Made by a program: the position numbers and the translations under genes. A stretch of 42,337 nucleotides of DNA, from positions 1 to 42,337 of the forward strand of contig CAIOGM010000087.1 in NCBI GenBank assembly GCA_903857795.1, read 5' to 3'. A model generated the notes under the pieces. It did not search any database. It was not told the DNA's origin and was given only the letters and a program-made list of their open reading frames with translations. Below, piece by piece: positions 25,895 through 33,863 of this stretch. Position 1 is the first letter of the stretch; each line of letters starts with the position of its first letter. This stretch comes from an uncultured Geobacter sp. GTDB taxonomy: Bacteria > Desulfobacterota > Desulfuromonadia > Geobacterales > CAIOGM01.

Positions 25895-27322
25895 CTATTC
25901 ATAATCTGATATAAGCGAGAGTCCGGCCCAGGCGATACCGGCAAATTTCCGCTCTTTACGAAACCCACATTCAGACAATAACTTCCCGAATTTCGTAGCA
26001 GTCATAAACCGGTTGCCAGTATGAGCGGTGAAGGAATCCATTAAATTCCTTGATGTATCGGAGAGTTCCGGGCCTTGATCGCAACACTCAGCCAGCCATG
26101 AATGAAACGTATCCTCTCCGGCCCGGTATTCGGCGACAGCGGCCGTTACTTCCTCCGGTGGCTGTAACCCTACTCTCTGCCATTCGAGACAGCCACGGAC
26201 AGCCCAGGCGAGGATTCCGGGAAGTTCAGTATTCAGCTTTTCAGGTAACAGTGGGTCTTTGGCGTCTTCTGGAACGATTACCCGAAACGGCATCATGTGC
26301 ACACGCCGCCATGTTCCGTGATCTGTCTCGGAAATCCGTGGCTTCGAGTTCCCCGCCATGATAATCTTGTAATTCGGCGTGTACTCGAAAGGTTCTTGGT
26401 ACAAAAAGCGGCAAGTGATACGGTCGCCGCCGGTAAGAGTTTTCAGCCGTGCGGCGTCCAAACGAACCGACTCGTTGAACTCGGATATTTTCACCAAGCG
26501 TGCGCCCCTGAGCGCGGCCATGTCGTTCGTAGCCGCGCCTTTCTCCCGAGTCATAAGAAGGTCAGCGCCGGCAGTAAAAGAAAGATCCCCCAGGATGCTT
26601 TCGATAACAGTCAACAGGGTAGACTTCCCATTGCAGCCGACGCCCCACATGAAGAGAAATACCTGTTCATGGGTTTTGCCGGTGAGGCAGTAACCGATGA
26701 ACCTTTGCAGATAGTCAACAAGCTCCTGTTTCCCTCCCATGATTTCGAATAGAAATTTCTCGAAGGTTTTGCAGGTCGCCGCCCGGTCATACTCGACTTG
26801 CACCAAACGGGTGATGAGGTCGCCGGGGTCGCTCGGTCTGGCGTCTCCGGTCGTGAGGTTGATCGTTTCGCCCAGGCAGTTTAACAGCATTGCATCCTGG
26901 TCAAGATCATCAGCCGACACGATGAGCGAGGGGAGAGTTTGTGCGGCACGAATGATGGTCTCCTGCCGGGGATGCGCTTCAAGTTTCCCGACGGCTTTCA
27001 TTGCCTCGGCACGGTCGCCGGACTGCATGACTCTGCCGTAAAGCATCGTAATCAATTCCCTGACGAATGGGTACGGTCCCCCAGGTGAATCAGTCACCCA
27101 TCGCCGTGAATCGTAGACAAGCCACTTCCCCAGGTCAGGACAGTACCGAAGGCGGTTGTGGAATGTCTCCGCGAAGATCGCCGCGACACGCATGTCGGTG
27201 AACTGGTCGGCAACGGCGTTGACAGGAAGGGCAACCGCCGTGTGGATAGGCTCCGGTTTCGGCTTCGACGGTCGCGGCTTCTTCATCGCTTGGAGCTGCT
27301 CAAGGAAGGATTTATTTTCCAT
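25895..27322 (-). CDS. SF3 helicase / D5-P4-type DNA replication protein
   Basis: 475 residues from the ATG at 27322. The N-terminal half (about 30-200) resembles the D5_N/primase-linker region (CPDLGKWLVYDSRRWVTDSP). The SF3 ATPase core follows: Walker A WGVGCNGKSTLL, KISEF acidic motif after GARLV, and motif C IIMAGNSKPRI. A C-terminal winged-helix-like end follows (MTATKFGKLLSECGFRKERK). Related to the C-terminal half of phage P4 alpha protein and to many phage/plasmid primase annotations; the zinc-binding primase part of the full-length family is missing. It should unwind and load replication at an element origin. It overlaps the upstream coiled-coil gene by 11 bp. Confidence 0.9.
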   Translation of the reverse strand: MENKSFLEQLQAMKKPRPSKPKPEPIHTAVALPVNAVADQFTDMRVAAIFAETFHNRLRYCPDLGKWLVYDSRRWVTDSPGGPYPFVRELITMLYGRVMQSGDRAEAMKAVGKLEAHPRQETIIRAAQTLPSLIVSADDLDQDAMLLNCLGETINLTTGDARPSDPGDLITRLVQVEYDRAATCKTFEKFLFEIMGGKQELVDYLQRFIGYCLTGKTHEQVFLFMWGVGCNGKSTLLTVIESILGDLSFTAGADLLMTREKGAATNDMAALRGARLVKISEFNESVRLDAARLKTLTGGDRITCRFLYQEPFEYTPNYKIIMAGNSKPRISETDHGTWRRVHMMPFRVIVPEDAKDPLLPEKLNTELPGILAWAVRGCLEWQRVGLQPPEEVTAAVAEYRAGEDTFHSWLAECCDQGPELSDTSRNLMDSFTAHTGNRFMTATKFGKLLSECGFRKERKFAGIAWAGLSLISDYE

Positions 27323-27626
27323 GAAGAACCCCCGCCGCAATAAGATTTAAGATAAGCTTTTCAGCCTCAATGCGGATGGCTTCTGCGAGATATCTCGCAT
27401 TTGCCTGCTCCCATTCGATTTCGCGTTTCTCGTGATCCTCCCTCGCCTGTTTTTGCGCCAAATCCAAACACCTTGCCTCCGCCGCAAACAGCAATCTCCT
27501 CTCCATGTGGTGCGCGTCTTCGGCCTCTATCACTTCTTCCCGTGTAACCGGACGATTATATTTTACCTCCTGGTCATTCCCCAGGGTGGCCCGTATGTGG
27601 TCGCAGAATGCCGCCGTGCTGTTCAT
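27312..27626 (-). CDS. Small charged coiled-coil protein
   Basis: 104 residues with an excellent ribosome-binding site (AGGAGGTG, six bases away). Residues about 40-95 are a continuous charged helix (EARCLDLAQKQAREDHEKRE and IEWEQANARYLAEAIRIEAE). No family recognised. It ends inside the helicase gene and starts on the stop codon of the short peptide frame before it, so it is part of the helicase operon and may help replication or its control. Confidence 0.7.
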   Translation of the reverse strand: MNSTAAFCDHIRATLGNDQEVKYNRPVTREEVIEAEDAHHMERRLLFAAEARCLDLAQKQAREDHEKREIEWEQANARYLAEAIRIEAEKLILNLIAAGVLHGK

Positions 27627-27754
27627 GGCTCACACCTCCTGAGCCTGACAGACGGCTTGACGGTGGGCCTGTGGACGTGAGATGATCCGCTTACAATCTG
27701 CGTCGTTCTGGGGGCTCTCACTGTGGCGGTGGGGGCCTTCTGTCGTCTGGTCAC
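27623..27754 (-). CDS. Possible 43-residue basic peptide
   Basis: GTG at 27754, one base after the stop of the excisionase-like gene, and TGA at 27623-27625, overlapping the ATG of the coiled-coil gene by four bases. The peptide is rich in Arg, Thr and Pro (VTRRQKAPTATVRAPRTTQI). It fills the gap exactly and would couple translation of its neighbours, but there is no independent evidence of coding. Confidence 0.35.
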   Translation of the reverse strand: MTRRQKAPTATVRAPRTTQIVSGSSHVHRPTVKPSVRLRRCEP

Positions 27755-27755
27755 G

Positions 27756-27983
27756 CTACACCCCCGCCTGAGCTGCCGTGGTGCTCTCGTAAGTCCGAAC
27801 TGACAGGTAGGTGTCAAGGTCGCCGCGCCGATACCGGCACGATCTGCCAACCTTCACGAAACGAGGACCACAACCGCGCCAGCGCCATTGCTCAAGGGTC
27901 GTTGGTTTCACCTGTAAGAGTTCCGCCGCCTGCGCCGTGGTCATGAGTTCCAAGAGTACCGCCGTCAATACTTTCTCTGCCAT
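27756..27983 (-). CDS. Excisionase/AlpA-like helix-turn-helix protein
   Basis: 75 residues from the ATG at 27983 with GAGGAG upstream; a longer start at 28061 is less likely. MTTAQAAELLQVKPTTLEQW, then WRGCGPRFVKVGRSCRYRRG and DLDTYL form the classic MerR-like winged HTH of the helix-turn-helix/excisionase family. In integrative elements such proteins direct excision or activate the integrase. It lies upstream of the replication genes and downstream of two unknown small genes. Confidence 0.88.
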   Translation of the reverse strand: MAEKVLTAVLLELMTTAQAAELLQVKPTTLEQWRWRGCGPRFVKVGRSCRYRRGDLDTYLSVRTYESTTAAQAGV

Positions 27984-28061
27984 GTCTGTTACTCCTCTCG
28001 GTTGTGAGCGGATGGCAGAAACGAAAAAAGGCCAGCCGCTCAAGATGCACGTGTAGTGCAA

Positions 28062-28166
28062 TGAGCAACCAGCCTTCCGGTTAAGTCCATTAAGGGGGCG
28101 GAATCTGTGTTGATTAAGTCGGTCTATGAACAGATAAGATACCGGATCAAGTCCGGGTCCTCTGCT
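28062..28166. other. Gap before the HTH gene
   Basis: About 105 bp between the 124-residue gene and the upstream region of the excisionase-like gene. It ends in an AT-rich part (TTTAGATTTAAA) and likely holds the promoter of the replication operon; I cannot place boxes with certainty. Confidence 0.3.
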
Positions 28167-28541
28167 TCAACCTTTAGATTTAAACTCTGCTTTTCTCAAT
28201 ACTCCTTCGTGGAAGTGTAGAGTGATCCAGCCGGTGAAATGTAAAAAGTGTGGGAAGTGTTCCAGCAGTTCCGGGTATTCCTCCGGTAGACGGCGCAATA
28301 CTTCGCCATGGAAAATATCAAGGTCATGCCTGGTGTATGGGCTATGCCTGTTCCGTATACCACCCTGGTTGACTTGAAGCGAAAATTGCCCGTTTCGCCG
28401 TAACCATGTCGGGTCAACAACTGCATCCCGGTACAGCGAACTATCTTCGTAACTCTTGCCGGACCAACCTATGTGCTCCAGGATGAAAAACGGGTGGTCC
28501 TGGTCCTGCGTCTTCCGCCGTGCAACGCTGTAACTACCCAT
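28167..28541 (-). CDS. Uncharacterised 124-residue protein
   Basis: ATG at 28541 but no clear ribosome-binding site. The protein is rich in aromatic residues and histidine (PFFILEHIGWSGKSYEDSSL, then ELLEHFPHFLHFTGWITLHF). It has no signal peptide or membrane helix. No family recognised. It lies in the cargo-like segment between integrase and excisionase-like gene. Confidence 0.55.
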   Translation of the reverse strand: MGSYSVARRKTQDQDHPFFILEHIGWSGKSYEDSSLYRDAVVDPTWLRRNGQFSLQVNQGGIRNRHSPYTRHDLDIFHGEVLRRLPEEYPELLEHFPHFLHFTGWITLHFHEGVLRKAEFKSKG

Positions 28542-28614
28542 GGTTCATTAACCCCGCTATACCTGTATCCACTTCTACACCAATGTTCGTAATAACTCAA
28601 AGCCTTTTTTTCTT

Positions 28615-28905
28615 CTATGCTGCTTGTCTCGCCGTTGCGGTGTCAATGGTGGTGCTTCCGTCGTTTGTGGGGTCAGGTGTCCGCACCTTGTCCAGCAGTT
28701 TCTGTGCGAACTCAATCCCATGGGTTTCGATGAGCCAAAGCATTGCCGTCTTGCAAACCTCGTCCATTTTCTGTCTCGGCGTCGTAGACCTATCTGCTAA
28801 AATTTCGGCGTAGTCAGGGTCTTCGCTGACTGCGTGGTTCTTAATCTCCGCCTCAAACTCCTCGTTAGTCATCTCCCAGTTTCCACTACTCATAACATAC
28901 TCCAT
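28615..28905 (-). CDS. Uncharacterised 96-residue acidic protein
   Basis: A possible ribosome-binding site (GGGAACGG) precedes the ATG at 28905; the second Met (MSSGNW) is also possible. The protein is acidic and helical (NEEFEAEIKNHAVSEDPDYA, then MDEVCKTAMLWLIETHGIEF). No family recognised. It follows the integrase gene at 61 bp and could be expressed with it. Confidence 0.6.
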   Translation of the reverse strand: MEYVMSSGNWEMTNEEFEAEIKNHAVSEDPDYAEILADRSTTPRQKMDEVCKTAMLWLIETHGIEFAQKLLDKVRTPDPTNDGSTTIDTATARQAA

Positions 28906-28966
28906 TGCCGTTCCCGGCGTCCGTGGTTGCCCCCTGAGCGGTTTTAATCGCCTCCCCCTTGCTCCC

Positions 28967-30415
28967 CTATGCCGCTTTCTTCTTCGCCGTGGTGAAGTCG
29001 ATAAGCTGCCCGTGCTGCGTCCCGATCCGCGCCAGGAGTTTATCTGTGATTCGCTGCATGGGTTCCCTTAACCGGTCCTCGTTCAAGTCAATATAACCGT
29101 TGGTCACGTCCCGTTTATCCTGTTTATGGTTCAACAGACTTTTTAGCGCATATTGTGACAGTTCCAAACTCTCTGCTTGGGTGGCAAAGGTCCGGCGTAA
29201 GTCATGACAGGAAAACTCAATACCTGTCGTGTCCTTCACCTCATTGATTGCCTTCCTTGGTTCTTGCAGATATCCGGTTTTACCCTCGCCAGGAAACACA
29301 TACTCATTGACGGCGTTTCCCTTCCGTCTCTGCAAGAGGTCGAAAAGGTAATCACTCAAGGGGAGAGTGTGCGGGGTGCCGTTCTTCGTGTCGGTCACGG
29401 TGAATGTCTGTTCCCTGAAGTCAACCAGTTTCCAGACAAGCCGCGCCGCCTCATTCCGCCGTAATCCAGTGAACATGAGGAATAGGAGGTAATCCCTCAT
29501 GGTGTCATTCTCCAGCGCCATGACAGCCTTATGCCATGCCGGGAGGTCACTTGACACAATCAGAGTCTTGCGCCTGTCAACCTTGAACCATTTGCCGGTT
29601 ATGGTTTTGCGCCTGCTCTTGCCTGAAAGGGTCCGCACCGGATTTGCGTAAGCCGGGTTCTTCTCCTCCTTGTAGAATTCAAGAACGGCCCCCAGGGTCC
29701 GCATGCAGTTATCTGCCGCCGCTTCCCTTGGCTTCGGTTCCGGGTCAGGTATCCGCTTTGTAAGGGTAGTCCTCTCGTTTATATGTTGCCCCCGAGTCCT
29801 GGTACGATCTGCCAGCGCTGCCCGTTCCCCTTCGATCTCTTCCGGAGTCTTCGGTACGGTGATGAACCGGGGGCGTCCCCGCTCTCCTGTGGCAATCTCC
29901 GCATGCCGCGCCTTAATCATGTCCGGGGTGATCTCCGTCACGGAAACGGCAAGCCAGTCTTGCAGATACAAACGGATCAAGGCTTGATATGTGGTGGTGG
30001 TCCGAGGCTTCAACTTGATTGCTCCAAGGTATGCGTCAACCACTTCCTGCAATGTCAAGGCGAGCGCCTTCTCTTCTGCCTCTTGCCGCTTCCGTTTGCT
30101 CTTCGCCGCTTCCTCCTGCCGGAGCTGCTCCCGTGCCGCTTCGTTCGGGTCAACCCCTTCTGCCATGCCCCCCAGGGTAATAAGCGCCTTCTCTCTCGCC
30201 TTCTCCGCCGTCAATATCCGCGAATCCCCCAGGGTGACACGTACCCGTTTCGCCCCGACATACTTCATGACGAAATACTTCTTTGAAGAGCCGGAAACCC
30301 TTACGCCAAAATTAGGGAGTTCGGAATCATAGTAGTCTTTCCTTTCGTTCGGCCCACTTGCCAGAGGGAGACGTTCAACGGCGGTTTTGGTCAGCTTGAT
30401 CTTGTCGGTTTTCAT
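28967..30415 (-). CDS. int: Tyrosine-type site-specific integrase
   Basis: 482 residues with GAGGAG before the ATG. The N-terminal arm-binding domain of P4-type integrases is seen (NFGVRVSGSSKKYFVMKYVG). A charged linker and the core-binding domain (about 115-260) follow, then the catalytic domain with Arg in TGLRRNEAARL, His-x-x-Arg in CHDLRRTFAT, His in LLNHKQD and nucleophile Tyr in VTNGYIDL. It integrates into the 3' end of tRNA-Arg by the att repeats found here. It is longer than P4 Int (about 440) because of the linker. Its leader carries an inverted copy of the arm-type word at 30434-30452, so it may regulate itself. Confidence 0.95.
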   Translation of the reverse strand: MKTDKIKLTKTAVERLPLASGPNERKDYYDSELPNFGVRVSGSSKKYFVMKYVGAKRVRVTLGDSRILTAEKAREKALITLGGMAEGVDPNEAAREQLRQEEAAKSKRKRQEAEEKALALTLQEVVDAYLGAIKLKPRTTTTYQALIRLYLQDWLAVSVTEITPDMIKARHAEIATGERGRPRFITVPKTPEEIEGERAALADRTRTRGQHINERTTLTKRIPDPEPKPREAAADNCMRTLGAVLEFYKEEKNPAYANPVRTLSGKSRRKTITGKWFKVDRRKTLIVSSDLPAWHKAVMALENDTMRDYLLFLMFTGLRRNEAARLVWKLVDFREQTFTVTDTKNGTPHTLPLSDYLFDLLQRRKGNAVNEYVFPGEGKTGYLQEPRKAINEVKDTTGIEFSCHDLRRTFATQAESLELSQYALKSLLNHKQDKRDVTNGYIDLNEDRLREPMQRITDKLLARIGTQHGQLIDFTTAKKKAA

Positions 30416-30433
30416 GGTGTCTCCTCAGCCTAT

Positions 30434-30552
30434 TGTACCCAAACGGAACCCGGCCTACAGATTGTTAACCCCTTCTACGGATTGTTCCATTGTCAAAAAT
30501 ACGGGCGGAAAACGGGTTCCAAACGGGTTCCACGGGTTCCATTTGGGTTCAG
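30434..30552. repeat. Integrase arm-type site cluster, right end
   Basis: Successive copies of ACGGGTTCC at about 30512, 30523 and 30532, plus the TTTGGGTTCAG end, form a short tandem array whose last 22 bp (30531-30552) equal 23084-23105. An inverted copy (ACCCAAACGGAACCCG) lies at about 30437-30452, just before the integrase start. Confidence 0.65.
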
Positions 30553-30671
30553 TAAAAGAAAGAGTTTTACAATGTTTCTGTAGAGGACTATAGAGGATAA
30601 TATACTAATATGCAAGGATATTATAAAAGAGGATAGAAGACAATATAGCGGGGTAAATGCTGTTTCCACAA
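30553..30671. other. AT-rich spacer before attR
   Basis: No gene. A-T-rich, with GAGGA repeats (TAGAGGACTATAGAGGATAA, then AAAGAGGATAGA). It may hold the core-proximal part of the attachment region or an IHF-type bend; not resolved. Confidence 0.4.
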
Positions 30672-30718
30672 ACTACGAATCCGTAGGTCGGGGGTTCGAA
30701 TCCCTCCGGGCGCACCAA
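30672..30718 (+). repeat. Attachment site attR (47-bp core copy 2)
   Basis: Identical to 22973-23019. It lacks the 5' half of the tRNA, so it is not a tRNA gene, only the displaced 3' end. Confidence 0.92.
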
Positions 30719-30735
30719 AAAAGAAGCAAGAAAAC

Positions 30736-30768
30736 AAGGACTTAGGCGAAATGCTTGAGTCCTTTTTT
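30736..30768 (+). terminator. Probable original tRNA-Arg terminator
   Basis: AAGGACT...AGTCCTT stem (30736-30763, with a mismatched inner part) followed by six T. It lies outside the element, behind attR, at the same distance from CCA as the terminator behind attL, so it is likely the terminator the tRNA used before insertion. Confidence 0.75.
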
Positions 30769-31047
30769 CTTGCCATTTGTTGCGGAGGGTTAATACACGG
30801 TACAATAAAGTTCATCGCTACAACCTCCCAACGACGCAAATAGCCGTTCTCCATCTCGGAGAGCGGCTATTTTTTCAGTTTACGGTGGTGTTACGCAGTA
30901 ACGGGTGGAGCGTTCGGTGGCATCGACCATGATCACCACGAATCTCCTCCAGGTGGATCAGCGCCAGCAGGGTGATGCTTACCCTTGCCGATGGAGCTGC
31001 TGGTCGTGGTGGAGATGCAGGCGAGGATGGCGACGAGCGGGTGGTGA
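30769..31047. other. Non-coding scar after the element
   Basis: No credible gene. A small hairpin (AGCCGTTCTCCATCTCGGAG/AGCGGCT, around 30841-30868) followed by T is a possible terminator. The rest looks like decayed sequence leading into the degenerate repeat at 31048. Confidence 0.4.
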
Positions 31048-31231
31048 GCCTGGTGGAATAGTAGGTATTCCGGCCATTGGCATTGGTGATACCCACTAAA
31101 AAAGCGAAGGAGAGGACTTTCCCCGAGATGGGATACCGGAATCCCGGGAGAGGGTGCATTCAACCATTTGGTGATGTGCAATCTCCACAGCCTCACAGAT
31201 ACGGTGATTGGCGTGGTGAGGACATACCACG
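31048..31231. repeat. Degenerate ~190-bp repeat, copy A
   Basis: Direct, clearly related copy of 33864-34061. Shared words include TGGTGGAATAGT, CCCACTAAAAAAG, TTTCCCCGAGA, GGATACCGGAATCC, GAGGGTGCAT and an identical 26 bp at 31191-31216 and 34013-34038 (starting CCTCACAGATACGG). Short frames in both strands are not conserved between the copies, so it is more likely an old mobile or RNA-type repeat than a gene. Confidence 0.75.
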
Positions 31232-31291
31232 GTAAGGATGAGAGGACGACTGCCCCGCCTGGAGACATTTACCACAGCATGGGGTTAGTAT

Positions 31292-31481
31292 TGTTCGCAA
31301 TCCGTTTTATCTGGACGGCGAATCCGGAACCGACTGGAGACTCAATCCGGAAAATGGAAAAAATTGTCCAGTGAAAACCGGATTCTCTGTCCAGTCTAAA
31401 CCGGATTACCTGTCCAGCCAAAACCGGATTCGGTGTCCAGTCAATTCCGAACATGGTGTCCACTTTACTCCGGATTACGCA
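31292..31481. repeat. Head-to-head array of 23-bp repeats, likely collapsed IS ends
   Basis: Five plus-strand units start at 31365, 31388, 31411, 31434 and 31457, exactly 23 bp apart, each TGTCCA-n-ACCGGATT-like. Immediately to the left (31300-31350) the same pattern continues on the minus strand, with units CCGGATTGAGTCTCCAG and CCGGATTCGCCGTCCAG also 23 bp apart. The outer edges read TG (31292) and CA (31480-31481). Multiple inverted repeats at each end with TG...CA tips are typical of IS21-type elements, but no transposase gene is present, so this would be an internal-deletion relic or an end junction. The family name is inference. Confidence 0.7.
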
Positions 31482-31920
31482 GGCGCTGCCGGTCAGTGCC
31501 CAGATCTGATGAGTGAACCCGCAACGAGTCGGGACGATTTGTCCCGGTTGGTAATACCTCCCCAGGTTCAGGATGAGGTGCTAGTGATGCTCACATTTTG
31601 GGTATCGGTCCACTCCGACGAATCTCGCCTAGGATGGTGAACTTACCGTGATCTTCACCCGGCTGGAGTGGATTCACACCGCTCCAATACGTAAGCTGAA
31701 AATCGGCTCCTTGATGCAGGTTCCACCGCCTTCTGTGCTGTAATTATTTACACGAAATAATATCATTGCAATGTAAGCGCACCTTAACTATACTCGCCAC
31801 CAGCTTGTGCTTTTATTAATTCAGAAGCAAGAAAGGCTGTAATGGCTTAAACAACGCAGGTGAACCACAAAATTAAAGAATAACCCTCAGGGTGGACCCG
31901 AAAACCGAATGGAGTCAAAC
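31482..31920. other. Non-coding region upstream of the diguanylate cyclase gene
   Basis: No credible gene (a plus frame at 31371-31640 runs through the repeat array and lacks a ribosome-binding site). The part from about 31735 becomes AT-rich and should contain the promoter of the GGDEF gene; no box is certain. Confidence 0.4.
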
Positions 31921-33702
31921 ATGCCGAATCATTTGTCTTTTTTGAATTTCACTCGCAGCCTGATCGAAGCCAGCATTGACCCGCTGGTGACCATTGATAG
32001 CGATGGCAAATTCATCGACGTAAATTCCGCAACCGAAACGATGACGGGCGTGATGCGCGACAAACTGATCGGAACCGATTTTTCCTCTTACTTCACCGAT
32101 CCGGCAAAGGCGCGTTGCGGCTATCAGCGCGCCTTTGCCGAGGGGCATTTGTCCAATTGCTCTCTTGCCATCCGCCATACATCCGGTTCCATAATCGAAG
32201 TGCTTTGCAACGCTTCGATCTACTACGATGAATCGGGAGAAATCGCCGGGATATTCGCCTCGGCCCACGACATAACCGCCATGAAACAGACGGAAGAGCA
32301 GCTTCGAGCGGCTTCCCACTATGCCCGGAGCCTGATTGAAGCCAGCCAGGATCCGCTGGTGACCATCAGCGCCGACGGCACCATTATGGATGCCAATAAA
32401 GCCGCTGAAAAAGTGACCGGCGTTTCCCGCGAAAAGATTATCGGCAGCGACTTTAGTGACTACTTCACCGAACCGGAGAAGGCCCGCATCGGGTACAAAT
32501 TGGTCTTCTCCCAGGGATTTGTGACCGACTACCCGCTGGCCATCCGTCATACCTCGGGAACAGTCACGGAAGTTCTCTATAACGCCAGCGTCTACCAGGA
32601 CGAAAACGGCAAGGTGGCGGGGGTCTTTGCGGCGGCCCGGGATATCAGCAAGTTGCTACGCTCGCAGCAGGAGTTGGAAAAGAGTAATCGTGAGATCCTG
32701 ACCATGGGACAGATGACGGAATTTCTACAAAGCTGCCAATCGGCGGAGGAGACGTACCCCATTATCCAATCCACACTGGCTCAACTGTTTCCGGACAGTT
32801 CCGGTAGTTGCTTTATTCTCAATGATGCCAGCGAGTTCCTGGAAGAGGTGGCCAAGTGGGGCGACTCCTCCACCAGCGAACCCCTTTTCCATATGGAGGA
32901 TTGCTGGGCCTTACGGCGTGGGCACCTCCACTCCTTTGACACCTCACAATCCATCAATGTCCGCTGCAAGCATGTGGGGAGGGAAAATGCCTCGTATCTT
33001 TGCGTCCCTCTGCTGGCCCATGGCCATTGCCGGACCCTGGGAACGATCCATCTGACTCCCGTCACACCTCTGGAAGGTAAGAACGTCTTGGATCATCGAC
33101 GACAACTGGCGGTTTCCACCGCGGACAACATCAGTCTGGCTCTTACCAACCTGAAACTGCGCGAATCCCTGAAGACACTCTCCCTGCACGACCCTCTCAC
33201 CGGGCTGTTCAATCGGCGATTCATGGAAGAGACTATGGACCGCGAAATAATTCGGGCCACGCGCCTCAATCAGTCTCTGATCATCGCCATACTGGACATC
33301 GACCATTTCAAAAACTTCAATGACACCTACGGTCACAATGCAGGCGATCTGGCGCTCAAGCAGGTGGGCGCCATCTTGAAGGGGTTTCGCTCAGGCCTGG
33401 ATGTGTCGTGTCGGTTTGGCGGGGAGGAGTTCATTCTGATTCTGACGGACATTACGCTGGAGCAGGCTACGACCCGGCTGGAGAGCTTGAGGGAAGCCAT
33501 CGGCAAACTGAATCTCAGCGTCGGTTGCCAGAGCTTGCCGCGTATCACCATTTCCATGGGGGTCTCGCGCTTTCCCCCGCACGGCACCACAGCCACAGAG
33601 TTGATAAAGAGCGCCGACGAGGCGCTTTATCAGGCCAAGAAGAACGGTCGAAACCGGATGGAAATAGCCGGAGCCGAAGCAGTCACTGCAGTGGCGCTTT
33701 GA
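31921..33702 (+). CDS. PAS-PAS-GAF-GGDEF diguanylate cyclase
   Basis: 593 residues from the second ATG (31921), which has GGAG seven bases upstream; the ATG at 31909 overlaps that site. Two PAS domains of near-identical wording lie at about 8-125 and 135-250 (ARSLIEASQDPLVTISADGT, then GVSREKIIGSDFSDYFTEPE, and YPLAIRHTSGTVTEVLYNAS). A GAF-like domain follows (about 265-420), then GGDEF (about 430-585) with active-site RFGGEEF and DIDHFKNFNDTYGH. It should make cyclic di-GMP from GTP. The usual RxxD inhibitory site is not in register (SGLD precedes it), so product inhibition may be lost. The PAS pair is an internal duplication. No membrane helix: cytoplasmic sensor. Confidence 0.92.
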   Translation: MPNHLSFLNFTRSLIEASIDPLVTIDSDGKFIDVNSATETMTGVMRDKLIGTDFSSYFTDPAKARCGYQRAFAEGHLSNCSLAIRHTSGSIIEVLCNASIYYDESGEIAGIFASAHDITAMKQTEEQLRAASHYARSLIEASQDPLVTISADGTIMDANKAAEKVTGVSREKIIGSDFSDYFTEPEKARIGYKLVFSQGFVTDYPLAIRHTSGTVTEVLYNASVYQDENGKVAGVFAAARDISKLLRSQQELEKSNREILTMGQMTEFLQSCQSAEETYPIIQSTLAQLFPDSSGSCFILNDASEFLEEVAKWGDSSTSEPLFHMEDCWALRRGHLHSFDTSQSINVRCKHVGRENASYLCVPLLAHGHCRTLGTIHLTPVTPLEGKNVLDHRRQLAVSTADNISLALTNLKLRESLKTLSLHDPLTGLFNRRFMEETMDREIIRATRLNQSLIIAILDIDHFKNFNDTYGHNAGDLALKQVGAILKGFRSGLDVSCRFGGEEFILILTDITLEQATTRLESLREAIGKLNLSVGCQSLPRITISMGVSRFPPHGTTATELIKSADEALYQAKKNGRNRMEIAGAEAVTAVAL

Positions 33703-33863
33703 AAATGTGTCTTCTTCTGTTTTGCCATCTTCTTCCTTCCCCCCTATAAATCACAAGTCTTCTTCAGTATTTTATTCCTGATATCAATCAGTTTTTCCCA
33801 TAGTACGCCTTTATGTCTGATGATTGGCCCGGAGGTTTCGGGTCATGAAACGCATCAAGGTGG
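33703..33863. other. Non-coding gap after the diguanylate cyclase gene
   Basis: No gene or clear terminator seen. Pyrimidine-rich stretch followed by repeat copy B. Confidence 0.4.

Larger units (their letters stand above)
22973..30718. mobile_element. 7.7-kb integrative element in tRNA-Arg
   Basis: Bounded by a perfect 47-bp direct repeat (22973-23019 and 30672-30718) made of the 3' end of tRNA-Arg(ACG) plus one base. The tyrosine integrase lies at the far end, next to the second copy and reading inward. Other genes, all on the minus strand, are two unknown small genes, an excisionase-like HTH, a small peptide gene, a coiled-coil protein, an SF3 helicase, a 56-residue protein, a Mor-like regulator, an HTH remnant and a Cys-containing 80-residue protein. 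The left third is largely non-coding and rich in palindromes and iteron-like repeats. No structural phage, conjugation or toxin gene is recognised, so a phage satellite or an integrated plasmid-like element fits best. Confidence 0.9.

Noticed and set aside
30672-30718. Second tRNA-like sequence
   Set aside because: Only the 3' half of tRNA-Arg; it is the att repeat, not a gene.
31365-31479. CRISPR array
   Set aside because: Period is 23 bp with no unique spacers between repeats, and there are no cas genes; it is a tandem/inverted repeat array.
31840-31920. Second GEMM-type riboswitch ahead of the GGDEF gene
   Set aside because: The leader lacks the AAACC, GNRA stem and GGGCTGCC-type strand in order; only stray similar words are present.
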